From NCBI GenBank assembly GCA_036971715.1, contig JAVHJL010000002.1, positions 1,954,501 to 2,018,500 of the forward strand: a stretch of DNA of 64,000 nt, in the 5' to 3' direction. A program made the translations under genes and the position numbers. Shown here in pieces: positions 46,288 through 57,365 of the stretch. This DNA comes from Arthrobotrys musiformis (taxonomy: Eukaryota > Ascomycota > Orbiliomycetes > Orbiliales > Orbiliaceae). The first letter of the stretch is position 1; every line of letters begins with the position of its first letter. The notes below the pieces were generated by a model. It ran no database searches. It had not been told where the DNA came from and worked only from the letters and a program-made list of their open reading frames with translations.

Positions 46288-49200
46288 ATGGCCGAAGCGT
46301 TCGGTGTCGCCGCCAGCGTCGCGACGTTTGTCGAGATCGCATTCAAAGTTACCTCGCTATGCCTGGACTACGGAAAGAAGGTTAAGCACGCGGAAGGGGA
46401 CATCAAAAGACTACAAGCTAAAATCGAGGGACTGGCGCAACTGGCCGAGGATGTTCAACAACAGATTAAAAGCGACAAAGCTCTTTCAACTTCGAAAAAA
46501 TTAGAAAAAGCGGTGCTGGAGTGTTACTCTCAGATAGAATCTGTTCAGAAAAAGTTGGAAGCGAGTTCTAGTACGGGGCGAAAATTCATGAGTAAATTTG
46601 GAGTTCGTTCTTTGAAATGGCCTTTTGAAAGCAAAGATGTAGATAAGATCGTTCTGGATCTTGAGAGATGCAACGCAAATATCTCGTTGGCTCTTCAGTT
46701 GGATAACACGTAAGTGCATGCAACATACGTGCATACGTAAAGCCTTCCTTATTACAATAAGGGAATAATGTATACTAATGTTACTGGTTTCTGTTTAGGA
46801 GAGTAGTCTTGGACATTCGCAAGGAGATCGATCTTAAAAAAATACCTTCGGCGGCAAGTGCAACATTTGACGCCTACAGCGGTGATCAACATGATCTTGA
46901 CGCTCGATGCCATCCGGATACACGGCAGGAACTCCTGGAGCAAATCAAATCATGGGCGAAGGATCCTCAAGGGAAGACTATATTTTGGTTGAACGGCGTG
47001 GCGGGGACGGGGAAATCAACGATCTCTCGAACGATCGCCCAATTTTTCTTCGGCGAGGGCTCTCTTGGTGCTAGCTTCTTTTTCAAGAGAGGTGAAAATG
47101 AACGTCAAAACACTTCGAGATTCTTTACTACAATTACTACCCAGCTCTTGCGAAAGATACCGGACATGATCTCTCATGTTAGAGAGGCAATTGACGAGGA
47201 ACCCGAAATTGCAGCGAAAACACTAGAAAAGCAATTCGACAAACTCATATTCCAACCGCTTACAAACTTACAGCTTGGGCAAGACTCCGGGGGATTTGTT
47301 CTGCCCTTGGTTTTGGTAATTGATGCTCTTGACGAGTGTGACGGAGATCGCGATATCAAAACCGTTCTCCATCTCCTAGCAAAAGTTCAAGATTTGACGA
47401 CGGTGCAAATTCGAGTCTTCCTAACGAGCAGGCCGGATCTTCCAATTCGTCTTGGATTTCACAATATGACTACGGGAACACATGAAAGTATGGTACTTCA
47501 GGACATTCCGGCGCCTACGATCGAGCATGATATCTCAGTATTCGTGAAGGACGCTTTCTCCAGAATCAGGCAGGAATTTAATAGAGAAAGTTTGGACCAA
47601 ATACCAGAAGACTGGCCCGGCGAAGAAAATATTAAAAGGTTGGCAAAAATGGCGGTTCCCTTGTTCATTTTTGCGGCAACAATCTGTCGATTTGTCGGTG
47701 ATACCACCGACTGGAACCCGGAAAGGCGGCTAGCAACTATACTCGAAAATAACCGGGAGGCCCCTCAGCTAGAACAAACGTATCTTCCTGTTATGAGACA
47801 ATTCGAGGCCCAACAACCAGGTCCACACTTTCAAAAGTTCGGAGCAGAGTTCCGGAAAATTATCGGCTCTATTGTTTTGCTTGCAAACCCGTTATCCACA
47901 GGTTCATTAGCCAGTCTTCTTGATATACCGAAGGCAGATGTTGATGCCAAGTTGCGTCGTCTGCACTCTGTTTTAAGCGTCCCGTCCGACCCAAAGCTAC
48001 CCGTGCGATTACTACATCTCTCGTTCCGCGAGTTTTTGGTTGGGGATAAGGACACGGAAAAATCTTGGTTCCGGGTAGACGAAAAAGAGACAAATAGCTT
48101 GCTTACAACTAAGTGTCTCCAATTATTATCTGCATCCCTTAAAGAAAACATGTGTTCTATGGAATACCCTGGCAAGCGAAGAACCGAGCTCGACCTCGAG
48201 AAAATAGAAAAAGCGTTCCCAGCACATATTCGATACGCTTGTCTTCACTGGGTTCATCATTTAATGAATAGCAGCAAACTGATACACGATAACGATGAGG
48301 TTGACAACTTCCTGCGTGGATATTTACTCTATTGGCTTGAGGCTCTTAGTCTTCTTGGAAGGCTATCCGATTCTATCAGGTTCATCGACGATTTGTGCTT
48401 TGCGACTGATGTATGATATATCTTCCTCATTTGGTATCCCAAAAGCTATACTAACACTACAACAGGAGCATGAGGGATCCGGGGCGCTAGCCTTTCTCTG
48501 TGACGCAAAACGCTTCATTTTGCAAAATCGGTGGATCGTTGACCAAGCACCGCTTCAGCTCTACTCATCGGCGCTGATTTTCAGCCCGCAGAAGAGCATT
48601 ATTAGAAAAGTATTCCAAGGGCATATTCCCAGATGGATCCGGAGGCTACCTAAAACACCAGAATCGTGGGGCGCTGAATTGCAAAAGCTAGAAGGGTCCG
48701 ATTACTTCAGCAATGTACTAGCCTTTCTCCCGGACGGGAGGTTGGTGTCAAGGCGAGAGGGAAAACTTTGTGTTTGGAATACAGAAACAGGAGAGCAAAC
48801 GAAAAGTTTTGAAGGAAAATTCCGTTATGATGCTGCGATAGCCGTCTCTCCCGATGGTTTTATTGCACGCGAAATGCCCGGTGGTGAGATAATACTTTTT
48901 GAGCTGGAGACTGGGGAACAAATAGGGAGGTTTGAGGGACATCGCGGTAAGGTGAGAGGGATCGCTTTTGATCATGGACGAAGGTTGTTGGCGTCGGCGT
49001 CGGATGATGGAACAGTCAAGGTCTGGGACGCAGTGACTGGAAGCATGTTGAAGCTATTTGAAAACGATAATCGAGTTTTAGCGGTCGCATTCTCTCTTCG
49101 CGGGAAGCTGGCGTGGGGACTCGTAGGAGGGGAAATTTCGATTTGGGATATAAAGACTGAGGACGGAGTTTTGAGTAAGGCGGGGCCCGTAGCAATTAAA

Positions 49201-50613
49201 ACGGGGATGAGCGCAGGTATTAGATCGTTGGTATTCGTCTCGGACACCCAACTCGCGTTGTTATCGGAAGGTCTTTACGGCGGCGGGGTTGAGATTTGGG
49301 ATTTGGTTGGGGGACAGAAGGTGCAAGAGATTGACGCCGAGGGGAAGGTTTACTCGATGTGCCTCTTGCCTGCTCGCCAGATAGCGTTGGGATTGAGAGG
49401 GGGGGAAATCGACATCTTTAATTTAGAGAAAGGGCAGCTCGTGAAAAGGCTTCGAGGAAATCAAGATGCCGTCACTGCGGTTGTCTTTTCTTCTGTAAAT
49501 ATGAGGTTGGCATCCGTATCGTGGGGCGAAATGGTAAGACTCTGGGATTTAACAACAAGTGCGCAGGCTGAGAATTCGAGCTACGAAAGAGACTATCCCA
49601 TTGCGGGGTTTAGGGATCAGGGCCTCCCAGGTCTGGGTGCGGGGCAAGATCAGGGCATTCCTTCCTCCCCAGATAATAGATACTTGGCTGTGCGGTTCTG
49701 GGAAGCCCCAGGAACGCGAATTTGGGATACGAGTACGGCAGAAGAAGTTGCAAGGATAGACTTCCACTGCTACGGATTCCCAGCCTTCTCTTTCGATGGA
49801 AAACAAATTGGTCTCATGGGGGGAGTTAACCTAGTCGAGGTCGGTAGAGGCACGGTCGCCATTTGGAGCATGGAAACAAAGAGTCTAGATATATCTTCCA
49901 TCCGACATCCCGATGCCGCTGCCATCGCCTTCTCTCCCGACAACACCAAGTTCGCATCGGCATCGGGAAACTTGGTGATAGTTTGGGATTTCGCAACGAA
50001 AAGCCAAACCAACCGTTTCCAATACTTTAGTGAAGAGATTTCGGGATCCTCCACAGCCCTTTCCTTCTCCCCTGATAACAGATACTTGTCATTACTTTCA
50101 CAAGCGAGAGGGCGCCCGTGTATACTTCTGTGGGATACAAAAATTGAGACGGAATCATCACCATCGATATATAGGACCTTTCTAGGTGATGATAAGATGT
50201 ATTTTGGGGGAGTCGCTTTTCTACCTGGAGGGTTGCTAGCAACATTCGTAGGTGGTTATGGCAAGAGGACCTACGCTATCTGGGTTTGGGATATAGCCAC
50301 GGGTAATCAAGTGAGAACCTTTGGAATACCAACTCCGGTTCGGAATCTGCGTTATAACGCTGAGATCGGGTGCTTAGAGAGCGATAGAGGCGTCCTTGAA
50401 AGCTTTCCAAGCGATGATGCCAAGGGAAAGGCCGAATTGAATGCAAAGTACATATTCCTCCGAGGCGATTGGGTAACCCAAGGCGTCGGCGGTCATGATC
50501 TACTTTGGCTGCCTCCGGATTACCGGAGTCTGTATTCATTTGCCAGGGGGAATTGTCTTACCATCATAACACAGTATGGGGCACTCGATCGTTATGAATT
50601 TGCATTCCCGTAA
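46288..50613 (+). CDS. NACHT-WD40 STAND receptor (fungal NLR-like)
   Basis: Three exons, 46288-46709, 46799-48410 and 48466-50613, close in phase to 1393 aa. The N-terminal ~130 residues (start MAEAFGVAASVATFVEIAFK) form a helical bundle like the fungal STAND N-terminal/HeLo-like domain used for signalling. The NACHT NTPase has Walker A GVAGTGKST (207-215) and Walker B LVLVIDALDECD (from 311), then RVFLTSRPD and the winged-helix-like LRLLHLSFREFLVGD region. The C-terminal ~700 residues hold about ten irregular WD40 repeats ending in WD/WN/WS (for example VKVWDAVTG, VRLWDLTT, VIVWDFAT). Such receptors mediate allorecognition and probably defence by NTP-driven oligomerisation. The repeats here are divergent from each other, unlike the near-identical WD arrays of fast-evolving het genes, so this is likely an older, stable member. 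No stop or frameshift was found. Confidence 0.92.
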
Positions 50614-50970
50614 CTCCACGCCTTGCAGGCCAAGTGCTTCAACTTATTGTACATTAAGTACACGTATGTTGCTCCTGTGCACGCCTCGGTGCTTAATTGC
50701 GGTGTTGCACTAGTATAGTATATATACTGCTGACTATGGTTTGGAGTTTTTTAATTCAAAAAGAAAGCACAGGGGGCAGGGAAGCAAAGTCTTGTTCGTT
50801 ACGGGGACCAAATCCCAATGTAAAAGCATATCATGATATTGTATCACCTCTCGAGTCTATTTGCTCGCTTTAGAAGGCTATAAATATATATATCTACAAT
50901 TATAATAACTGCTATCTAAGATATATATCCACGGAGGGGGGGTGACGGGAGGATTTTAGTCCAAAATGCA
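50614..50970. other. Convergent 3' intergenic region
   Basis: These 357 bp lie between the NLR stop and the stop of the minus-strand membrane-protein gene. They are AT-rich with a GGGGGGG run at 50935-50942. Nothing else is seen. Confidence 0.55.
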
Positions 50971-51690
50971 TTAATGGCTTATGGCCCAGTTAGGAATATA
51001 ATAACATAGGTCTAGTTCCAATGTGGTCTGGTCGGTGGCTATCGCGTTGGCAGCCTGGTTTGAGACAATGGCAAAGGTTCCAATATAATAGGAGAAAATA
51101 ACTTCGAACGTTATTGTAAAGTTTCTCTCGTAGAAGTGCGAACTACTTTGTTGAAACAAGCGACAATGAAACCAATGACAGAAGGGGAAAAGACCAAAAT
51201 ATCGAGTTAGAAACATGGCTATGATCTAGAGTAAGATATGATAAGGCACATCACCGCACCCAGAAAGAAAGATGTCTGATCAACGCATGGGCGACCGTCT
51301 CTCCCCACATAAGCGCCTATTGTCGGGAAGATTATGGCGAAAATGAACCCTGCAATATACGACGTAGACAGTGCCAGGAACACTGAAAGCTCAAATTCGT
51401 CAGCGCAGAGTCGAACGACTTTGCGGCTGAAGACAAGATGGGTGATAAATAGGATTGTGAGCGTCATATTGTCTGAGTGTAAAGAGACCCAAAAGTTAGT
51501 GATCTTGTGAAGATATAAATCACGAGTATATTTTCTGGAATTTCGGGGCTGTGTACGAACCTAGCGCGAATGTGTAGTGGCATTTGCATTTAGGCGCCTC
51601 GGTTTCTTTCGCGGGCGGGTCGGCTGCGCGGGCCGGAGGAAGAGGAGGCTGAGAGCCGGTATCGTTCGGTGGAATTGCCACTGCGGTCAT
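50971..51690 (-). CDS. Small multi-pass membrane protein, unrecognised
   Basis: My preferred model has exons 51690-51561, 51472-51250 and 51145-50971 (175 aa). It begins MTAVAIPPNDTGSQPPLPPA, a Pro-rich cytosolic lead with a KCKCH motif. Hydrophobic helices follow around MTLTILFITHLVF, VFLALSTSYIAGFIFAIIFP and VIFSYYIGTFAIVS. Intron 1 (GTTCGT...CTCAG) is well supported by phase. Intron 2 (GTGCCT donor, branch CTAAC, first AG thereafter at AACAAAG) is less sure. Without it the protein ends at 51219 after 127 aa with ISYSRS. The third exon adds another membrane helix in frame, which favours splicing. No family recognised. It lies tail-to-tail with the NLR, inside the segment bracketed by the inverted elements. 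Confidence 0.6.
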
Positions 51691-53584
51691 TATGGTGTGG
51701 CGATTCTTATCGTGATATTATATATTATTCTTAGCGTCTTGTAAACTATTACTATGGGTGCCTTGCCCACTTTTGGGTAGATGGGGAACTTGAAATTCGA
51801 TTTATGGCCTTATTTTTGCAGGTAAACACGAATTTTCAAGTTGGCTATGGAGTCTTCGAGCCACCTTAAATTTAAAGCCGCTCTTGGAGCCTGAAAAGTT
51901 CCTCTCGAGGGAGGCTGCAGTTTTAGTAGAGAGCGGGTCGTAATTATTAAGCTATAAATCGTCTCACGGATAAAAAATCTGGGCAGATCGACTGTTTCAT
52001 ATCAGTAACAAACGATGGAACGAGAGGCGGCAGTCAAGGAATGAAGAGAAACCGGCGATCCACCGATACATAAACAACTTAAAGGTCAACCAGTGATTCC
52101 CGACAATTTAGACTAAAGAACTCTCTCGGCTTGGTCTCGCGGGCTTTCCGTTTATTACGATGAACAAACCCCCCCTTTCAACATTCAAAAAAGCCCAAAT
52201 TAAAAAGCCATATAAAAAATTGGAGTGTGTATCCTCAAATTAATTAACTTGCTATTTTCTTTCCCCTTACACGTTAACGTTCGACAGTGGTCCTAGTGAT
52301 GATGGGGCAAACCCCCCTTCCCGGGCACCTTCTATACATCCAAGTAACCCCCTTGGCCCAGGTGTGCACGTGTGAGCTATTTATGATAGGTATCTACGGG
52401 TATATTGAGGGAGTTGAGCAGAGAACCAGTGATCAATCGTGTGGATACGATTGGGGGTAGACCAGACGTGGGATCGGTCGATGATCCCAGGTGTAGATAC
52501 ATGCAACATAGTTTGCTCGATTCTTGCGTTGTGCTGTGCGTTGTGATGTTGGACTTCCAAAAGAAGTTTGTCACAAAAGTTTCCCTCGTGCCAAGACCGC
52601 CAAGACGCAGACGTGTATAAAAGCTCAGCTTCCCCTTCACCCTCTTTCAAAACTTGTCCTAGTGCAAGGGTGTTACGCGTGGAAGTGAAGGTTTATCCTG
52701 ATCCCGTGTTTTTGCCAATTGGTGAGTCTTTTCCCCCGTCTGCGACGCGTTTTTCTCTTGAATACAGTGTATACTGACTGTCGGCCTTTTTTGTAGAAAA
52801 CTATACAAAGACCAGTCGTCTTGGATTCTATCCAATACGCAATTTTTCGATATTTGATAGAAGGTCTATCCTTCCTCCTTTTTCATCAACTTCTGGGCAA
52901 TGTTCTACGGGTTGAAGAAATAGGCAGAAAAGATATCATCTATCACGTCCCACCTGTCACCGTTTACTACCGCCAGTGAGCCGCCCCAAGTTGATGAGTC
53001 CAGCGACGAGAGAAAGCCGCCCCTTGGTCCGGCGTCCCTTTGGCCGAGTGTTCCTCGTCCCCGTCCATACCCTACCCGATGGTGGGGTCCTGTAGGCACA
53101 GCGCTTTGGGAAAGGGTAGATTGTCGATCAACAGCATCTGATGGAGTATGTATCATCTTTAGTTTGATATGGTAATATATAATTCTTATTGGACTTCCAA
53201 GTTACAATCTTTGCTACAGTAGTATTTTTAACTCCACAGTTTTTGGTTTTTATGTGATCACAAGATACCATTACCATTTTGTAATATTAAAAAAAGGAAG
53301 CATATCGGACAAATTCGACCACTTAATTTTTTTAAACTAGTAACATCTCTATTAGAGGACAAAATCTAGTTGAAAAATTTTAATGAAAGTTCGTATTCGT
53401 GTTCAAAGATTTTCGTTGTATTAAAAGGATCACACAGCAACTGCGTACTACCAGAAGATGGCCAAGCGTTTCCTAACATCGCAAATTCAAAGCAGACCAA
53501 AGTATTATGCATCGCCAATGCAGAATGGAATTGGTTATATATAAATCCAAAATATACTTTGCTGGTTGTATACTTGTCTCATAT
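51691..53584. other. Intergenic, 1.9 kb
   Basis: Apart from element copy 2 (52560-52960) no gene is certain. The part 52960-53156 is GC-richer than its surroundings and open on both strands. The plus frame reads PPLGPASLWPSVPRPRPYP with Pro/Trp-rich continuation and could be a downstream exon of the copy 2 transcript. I could not find a splice path that closes in phase, so I do not call it. Confidence 0.4.
52560..52960 (+). repeat. Undescribed TATA-bearing element, copy 2 (with 75-nt intron)
   Basis: This is the outward-facing inverted partner of 44500-44840. The TATAAAA box is at 52616-52622, the core at about 52657-52721. Exactly where copy 1 reads ATTG-AAAAC, this copy has 75 extra bases (52722-52796). 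They begin GTGAGT, contain a branch-like ACTGAC and end TTTTTTGTAG, a standard fungal intron. After splicing the frame continues ..FLPIENY.. for about 40 more codons to a stop at 52918. Matching resumes in the block ending GGGTTGAAGAAA (about 52905-52922). There is no ATG between the TATA box and the core, so a spliced non-coding RNA or an unusual start must be considered. Confidence 0.75.
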
Positions 53585-54322
53585 TTAAACCTGGGAGGTT
53601 GTATATGTTTGTAAGTTGTGTAGAAACCAATACTTGAAAACAATTTTCAGTCGAAATAATAGTTTATGCGTCCTCAGCCTTTTTTCGTGTTTAATCAGTC
53701 TCAAAGTAGCTCCTCTGATTTGAGTGGACCAAAATTCCAACATTGTCAACACGAAACTCGGTTGGATCGTATTATCAACCGGGTACCGGGGATTTAATTT
53801 TCGCTTTTTTGCTTGGTGTTCTCCGCATAGATTTAAGTCTGTGCTACTCCTCTTTCTAGTCCCGGATTTAGCGGGGGGCGGTTGGGTACGGTTTCGAAGA
53901 GTTTGTAGAGTTTCGAGGCTAAGAGATAAGCTCTGAATGGCCTTTCCTTTTGATTCTTGTGAGTGTAATTGGATTTGAATATCGAATAATTGCTCGTAAA
54001 TAATATTAAGTAAATTTGTCTTTGGGACATATTTGATAATTTTGTCCGAAATCAAAAAGATCCCATGTTTGAATTTGACTTTGAGGTCTATCAGCGATGT
54101 GGACTTGGCCTCAAGTCGGTTTAAGATCCTCCCAAGGATAATTTTGGTGCTACTTTTGCCATCTTTCCAAGGGGGGTTGCTAAGTTGCCGAGAGTTTTGA
54201 ATATCTATTCTAACAACTGATATGAGTGGTACATAGCTTGAGGGTTGCCCCTTTTTAAGATACTCGAAAACCTTGTTTCCGATCAGTAATGCGCCGTCTG
54301 GGGAGACTGAGAATTCAGTCAT
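53585..54322 (-). CDS. Hypothetical protein, 245 aa, basic/nuclear-type
   Basis: An uninterrupted ORF from ATG at 54322 encodes MTEFSVSPDGALLIGNKVFE and onward. The middle has a bipartite basic signal (TRKRSST ... AKKRKLNP, about residues 165-185), suggesting nuclear location. The C-terminus is Leu/Lys/Arg-rich (EFWSTQIRGATLRLIKHEKRL). No domain recognised. The frame stays open about 40 codons further upstream, without an ATG, so a first exon may be missing. Composition is AT-richer than the left-hand genes. It lies 350 bp downstream of another minus-strand unknown. It may be a lineage-specific gene or a decayed one. Confidence 0.45.
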   Translation of the reverse strand: MTEFSVSPDGALLIGNKVFEYLKKGQPSSYVPLISVVRIDIQNSRQLSNPPWKDGKSSTKIILGRILNRLEAKSTSLIDLKVKFKHGIFLISDKIIKYVPKTNLLNIIYEQLFDIQIQLHSQESKGKAIQSLSLSLETLQTLRNRTQPPPAKSGTRKRSSTDLNLCGEHQAKKRKLNPRYPVDNTIQPSFVLTMLEFWSTQIRGATLRLIKHEKRLRTHKLLFRLKIVFKYWFLHNLQTYTTSQV

Positions 54323-54671
54323 AATAGCGTTAAGTTCCCTAAATCCTCCAAACTGAGATTTGAGATGTGGAAATGTCGATATATATATATATCTACCTAG
54401 GTATATATGGGTTAGGTCGATTGGCTGATCGATGTCTACATCCAAGTGTTGCAGGTGCCCGATTATCGCTAACTCGGAACCTCAATGTCCTTAAATAGTC
54501 TCGGAAATGCCACTTGGGAAGGATATCGTGGCTGCTCGCGCTCGCTGTATAGTTTATTCTACATGCTATATAGCTAGAAATGTTGAACCTAATTAAGAAA
54601 AATATATATATCAAGAACTGGAACTTGAGGGTAAGAGTGTAGCTGTACAGCGTGCAGGAAGACCCCTAAAA

Positions 54672-55329
54672 TCATGCCTTACGTCGGTCTCGCCTGTTTC
54701 TTCGCCAACGGAACATCAGTACAGGTACAAATGCTGCGACTGGACGAGTCGCTGAACAGTCTCTCCATATAGGCGATTGTTCAATGGCTTGACAGATTTT
54801 AACCATATTTGATAAACTCTCATCTTCGAAATTTAATTCCGGATTTTGAGAAAGGGTATGAATCAGCTCCTACATATATGGCGGGTTAACACGGCCGCAG
54901 ATAGGAGCGGGATAAAGATCTAAAAATGCAGCATATGGCTGACCGCTGTAGGTGACTTACCGAGAGTGTTCTCCATATGTAATCGTTCCTTGGACCTATG
55001 ATTGGATCAGATACTGTTGGAATTCCAAGCTCTTGCCGAATTTGAGCCATGCTGGTTTTGTTTTTTAATTTGTCGCAAATAATATATTCGTACTCTTCTG
55101 CGGTCTTGGGGATGAATTTTGCATCGGCGGCCGCTGATGATGAAATCCCTGGTGTCCAAGGTGCGGGGTTCTCGTCTGAGCTTTCAAGGTCCCGAAGTGT
55201 AGACAACACCTCAACAGCCGTTGCAAAATCTGCTCGGTGGCTGTGATTCGTGGGCGCACTGGCGGGCTGTGAGGGAGACGCAGCTTCATCTCGAGTTGAG
55301 GACGGTGAAGCTGGGTCAAAACCTGACAT
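54672..55329 (-). CDS. Hypothetical two-exon protein, 188 aa, possible HTH segment
   Basis: Exon 55329-54961 (123 codons) ends at a perfect GTAAGT donor. Exon 54869-54672 begins after ATGTAG and joins in phase 0. The start MSGFDPASPSSTRDEAASPSQ leads a Ser/Pro-rich disordered region. Residues about 83-125 (EEYEYIICDKLKNKTSMAQI, then RQELGIPTVSDPIIGPRNDYIW) look like a helix-turn-helix or homeodomain-like unit followed by a second helix across the splice. The tail is basic (MFRWRRNRRDRRKA). A DNA-binding role is inference from shape only. No family recognised. Confidence 0.6.
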
Positions 55330-57365
55330 TTCGAGGCGAGCGTCGTGTTCTAATGTAATACTTTTGTGGTTTAAAAGTCCGAGGATGTGGTAAGGCCAAT
55401 TGATGAGTGGCAAAACTGTGTGAACATACCAGAGATTGCCCAAGGCATAGGTGAGCGCCCCCTAGACTAAGAGATTACTTCAGGCCCGGAGGCCCCGATC
55501 GGCCCAGGCTCGGTTAATTAGCCCTCAGAAATGTGTCTCTACTTTTCACTTAAATGACATCGACTCGAGGTTAGAGAAACACCTTGGCCAGCGCTAGCTA
55601 CTATCCCATAAAATGACTTCAGTATTTACTCAGATATTTGAAGTCGAACGGATACAGAGCACCGCTCCTGTCATTTTTGAGGGAATTGGAAGGCGGAGAT
55701 TGGGGAAATACCGAATAAGCGTGTGTATTAGCATGTAGCTACTTAAGTATCTAGGTATTAATATTTTCGCCGCCGTATAGATGAGGCGAGCTCAGGCGCT
55801 TTCAGATGAACGAAGGGTCGGGAATGGGTTCCGGTGCTTGTGTGCGGGATGTGTCTGTGTGGTAGGGGGGGTGGGACGGTTGGGATGGCTGGGCTGATTG
55901 GGCTGATTGGGCCGATTGAGACTATCCTACGGTAGTCAAAGCAAAGTTGAGACGTTATTTAAACGCAGCCCCAGAAACTGCCGTCATTCGAAACACCTAG
56001 AACTGGTATAAAACCCCCAGAGGCGGAGGTGACGATATCACACTCTGCTCTAACTTACGGAAGGATATCGCATTTAATATTTCTTCGTAAGACCTTCCCA
56101 ACCATTCATATCGTGATTGGACGAGAACAGGCCGTTTACACAAGACTGCTAGATACAAAAACCCTTGTGGTATAGATCTAGACCTTGAGCACAACTAATA
56201 TCTTGCTAGCTAGGTAGCTAACATGACCTTTACGATTGATCTAGCCCATCTCTAAGCAGGGTACTCAGGTTCTAAGAGAATCGATCATACCATGGGAAGA
56301 CATACTACAGATATCGGATCAAAACCTACCAGTAATGGAGATTAGCCGACAGACACTTGGATATATTGTAGAACAGAGCTAGGAAGCTGATAACCGTGTC
56401 GTAGCATCTATTATATTGGACTCTCCAATAGTATTTCGTTCATTCTTTTTTTCCCTTTCTCCCTTTTCTTTTCCCGTTTCTTCCTAGGTAGAGACGCAAC
56501 CCGTCCTATCGTGGTGTTGCCATCAATGTTGAGGTATTTGTAAAGGACCCGTCCGAGTAGTCTCGGCGACCTTGGTTGTGTTAAGCGTACGAGCTGCGTT
56601 ACAGGATAACGCGTTGTCGTGTGTTGCAAAATTCACTCTTGTATGGACTTCGTGTTGTCGCGAGACCACTCTTGTATAGCCTTGGACGACATATATACTA
56701 AGTAGGTATAGGGCCCTCTTGACAGAACGACTTCGCCTTCGAATCAACTCTCCCAGGGGTGTCCCAGTGCAAGTTAACTAGTGAACACTCGTTTCTTCAG
56801 CAAACGGTCTACATAGTAGATCTATCGGATCGCTCAACGGCAACATCTTTTGCCGTATTCGTTGCATCAGTCATGTCAGGCCATCATGGAATCGAATCCA
56901 ATTTCTTAGGCCGAGCCGATAGCCGACGATGCCCTGCGCACTTATGCAATCATATGTGGATATTGGCTGCAAAATTACATGGATCAGCAACCAAAGATAT
57001 TTGCCGATTGGTGCTTCGTGTTAACGTCTAAATTTATAAAATGGATGGGCCTATGCAACTGTTGGGACAGCGCCGTGTCAAGACGGAGTGAAGTCGTACA
57101 ACAATATTTGAGTCTCCAGTCATAGCTGAACGTTGTCGAATCACGATAGTTGTCCCTGCGATGTTCTGTCCTGCAGATTTGCATTTGTAACTAGGTATCC
57201 TAAGGCCCTTTGAGTCACTTGCTAGGTTTTATTCATCAAATATTTGAATATTTAAACTACTCCACGACGCCGTAAACCAAAACTAATGCTATTGCTAAAT
57301 CGCCCTTGATCAGCTTGAGTGATATCGATACAGTAATTGGTCAACACCAAATCTTTGTTTCCGCC
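55330..57365. other. Intergenic, 2.0 kb
   Basis: No gene is supported. The stretch 56400-56800 has open minus-strand frames of about 70 codons rich in Arg/Thr and a TATATATACT patch near 56690, which gives it the look of an old LTR-type fragment. I found no terminal repeats or target duplication, so no element is called. The rest shows nothing notable. Confidence 0.45.

Noticed and set aside
52905..53156. 83-codon minus frame, and the opposite Pro/Trp-rich plus frame
   Set aside because: Both strands are open over a GC-richer patch. I could not find a splice path joining the plus frame to element copy 2 in phase, so neither is called a gene.
56400..56800. LTR-retrotransposon-like fragment
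   Set aside because: It has a TATA-like patch and Arg/Thr-rich frames but no terminal repeats, primer-binding site or target duplication visible, and no pol-like motifs.
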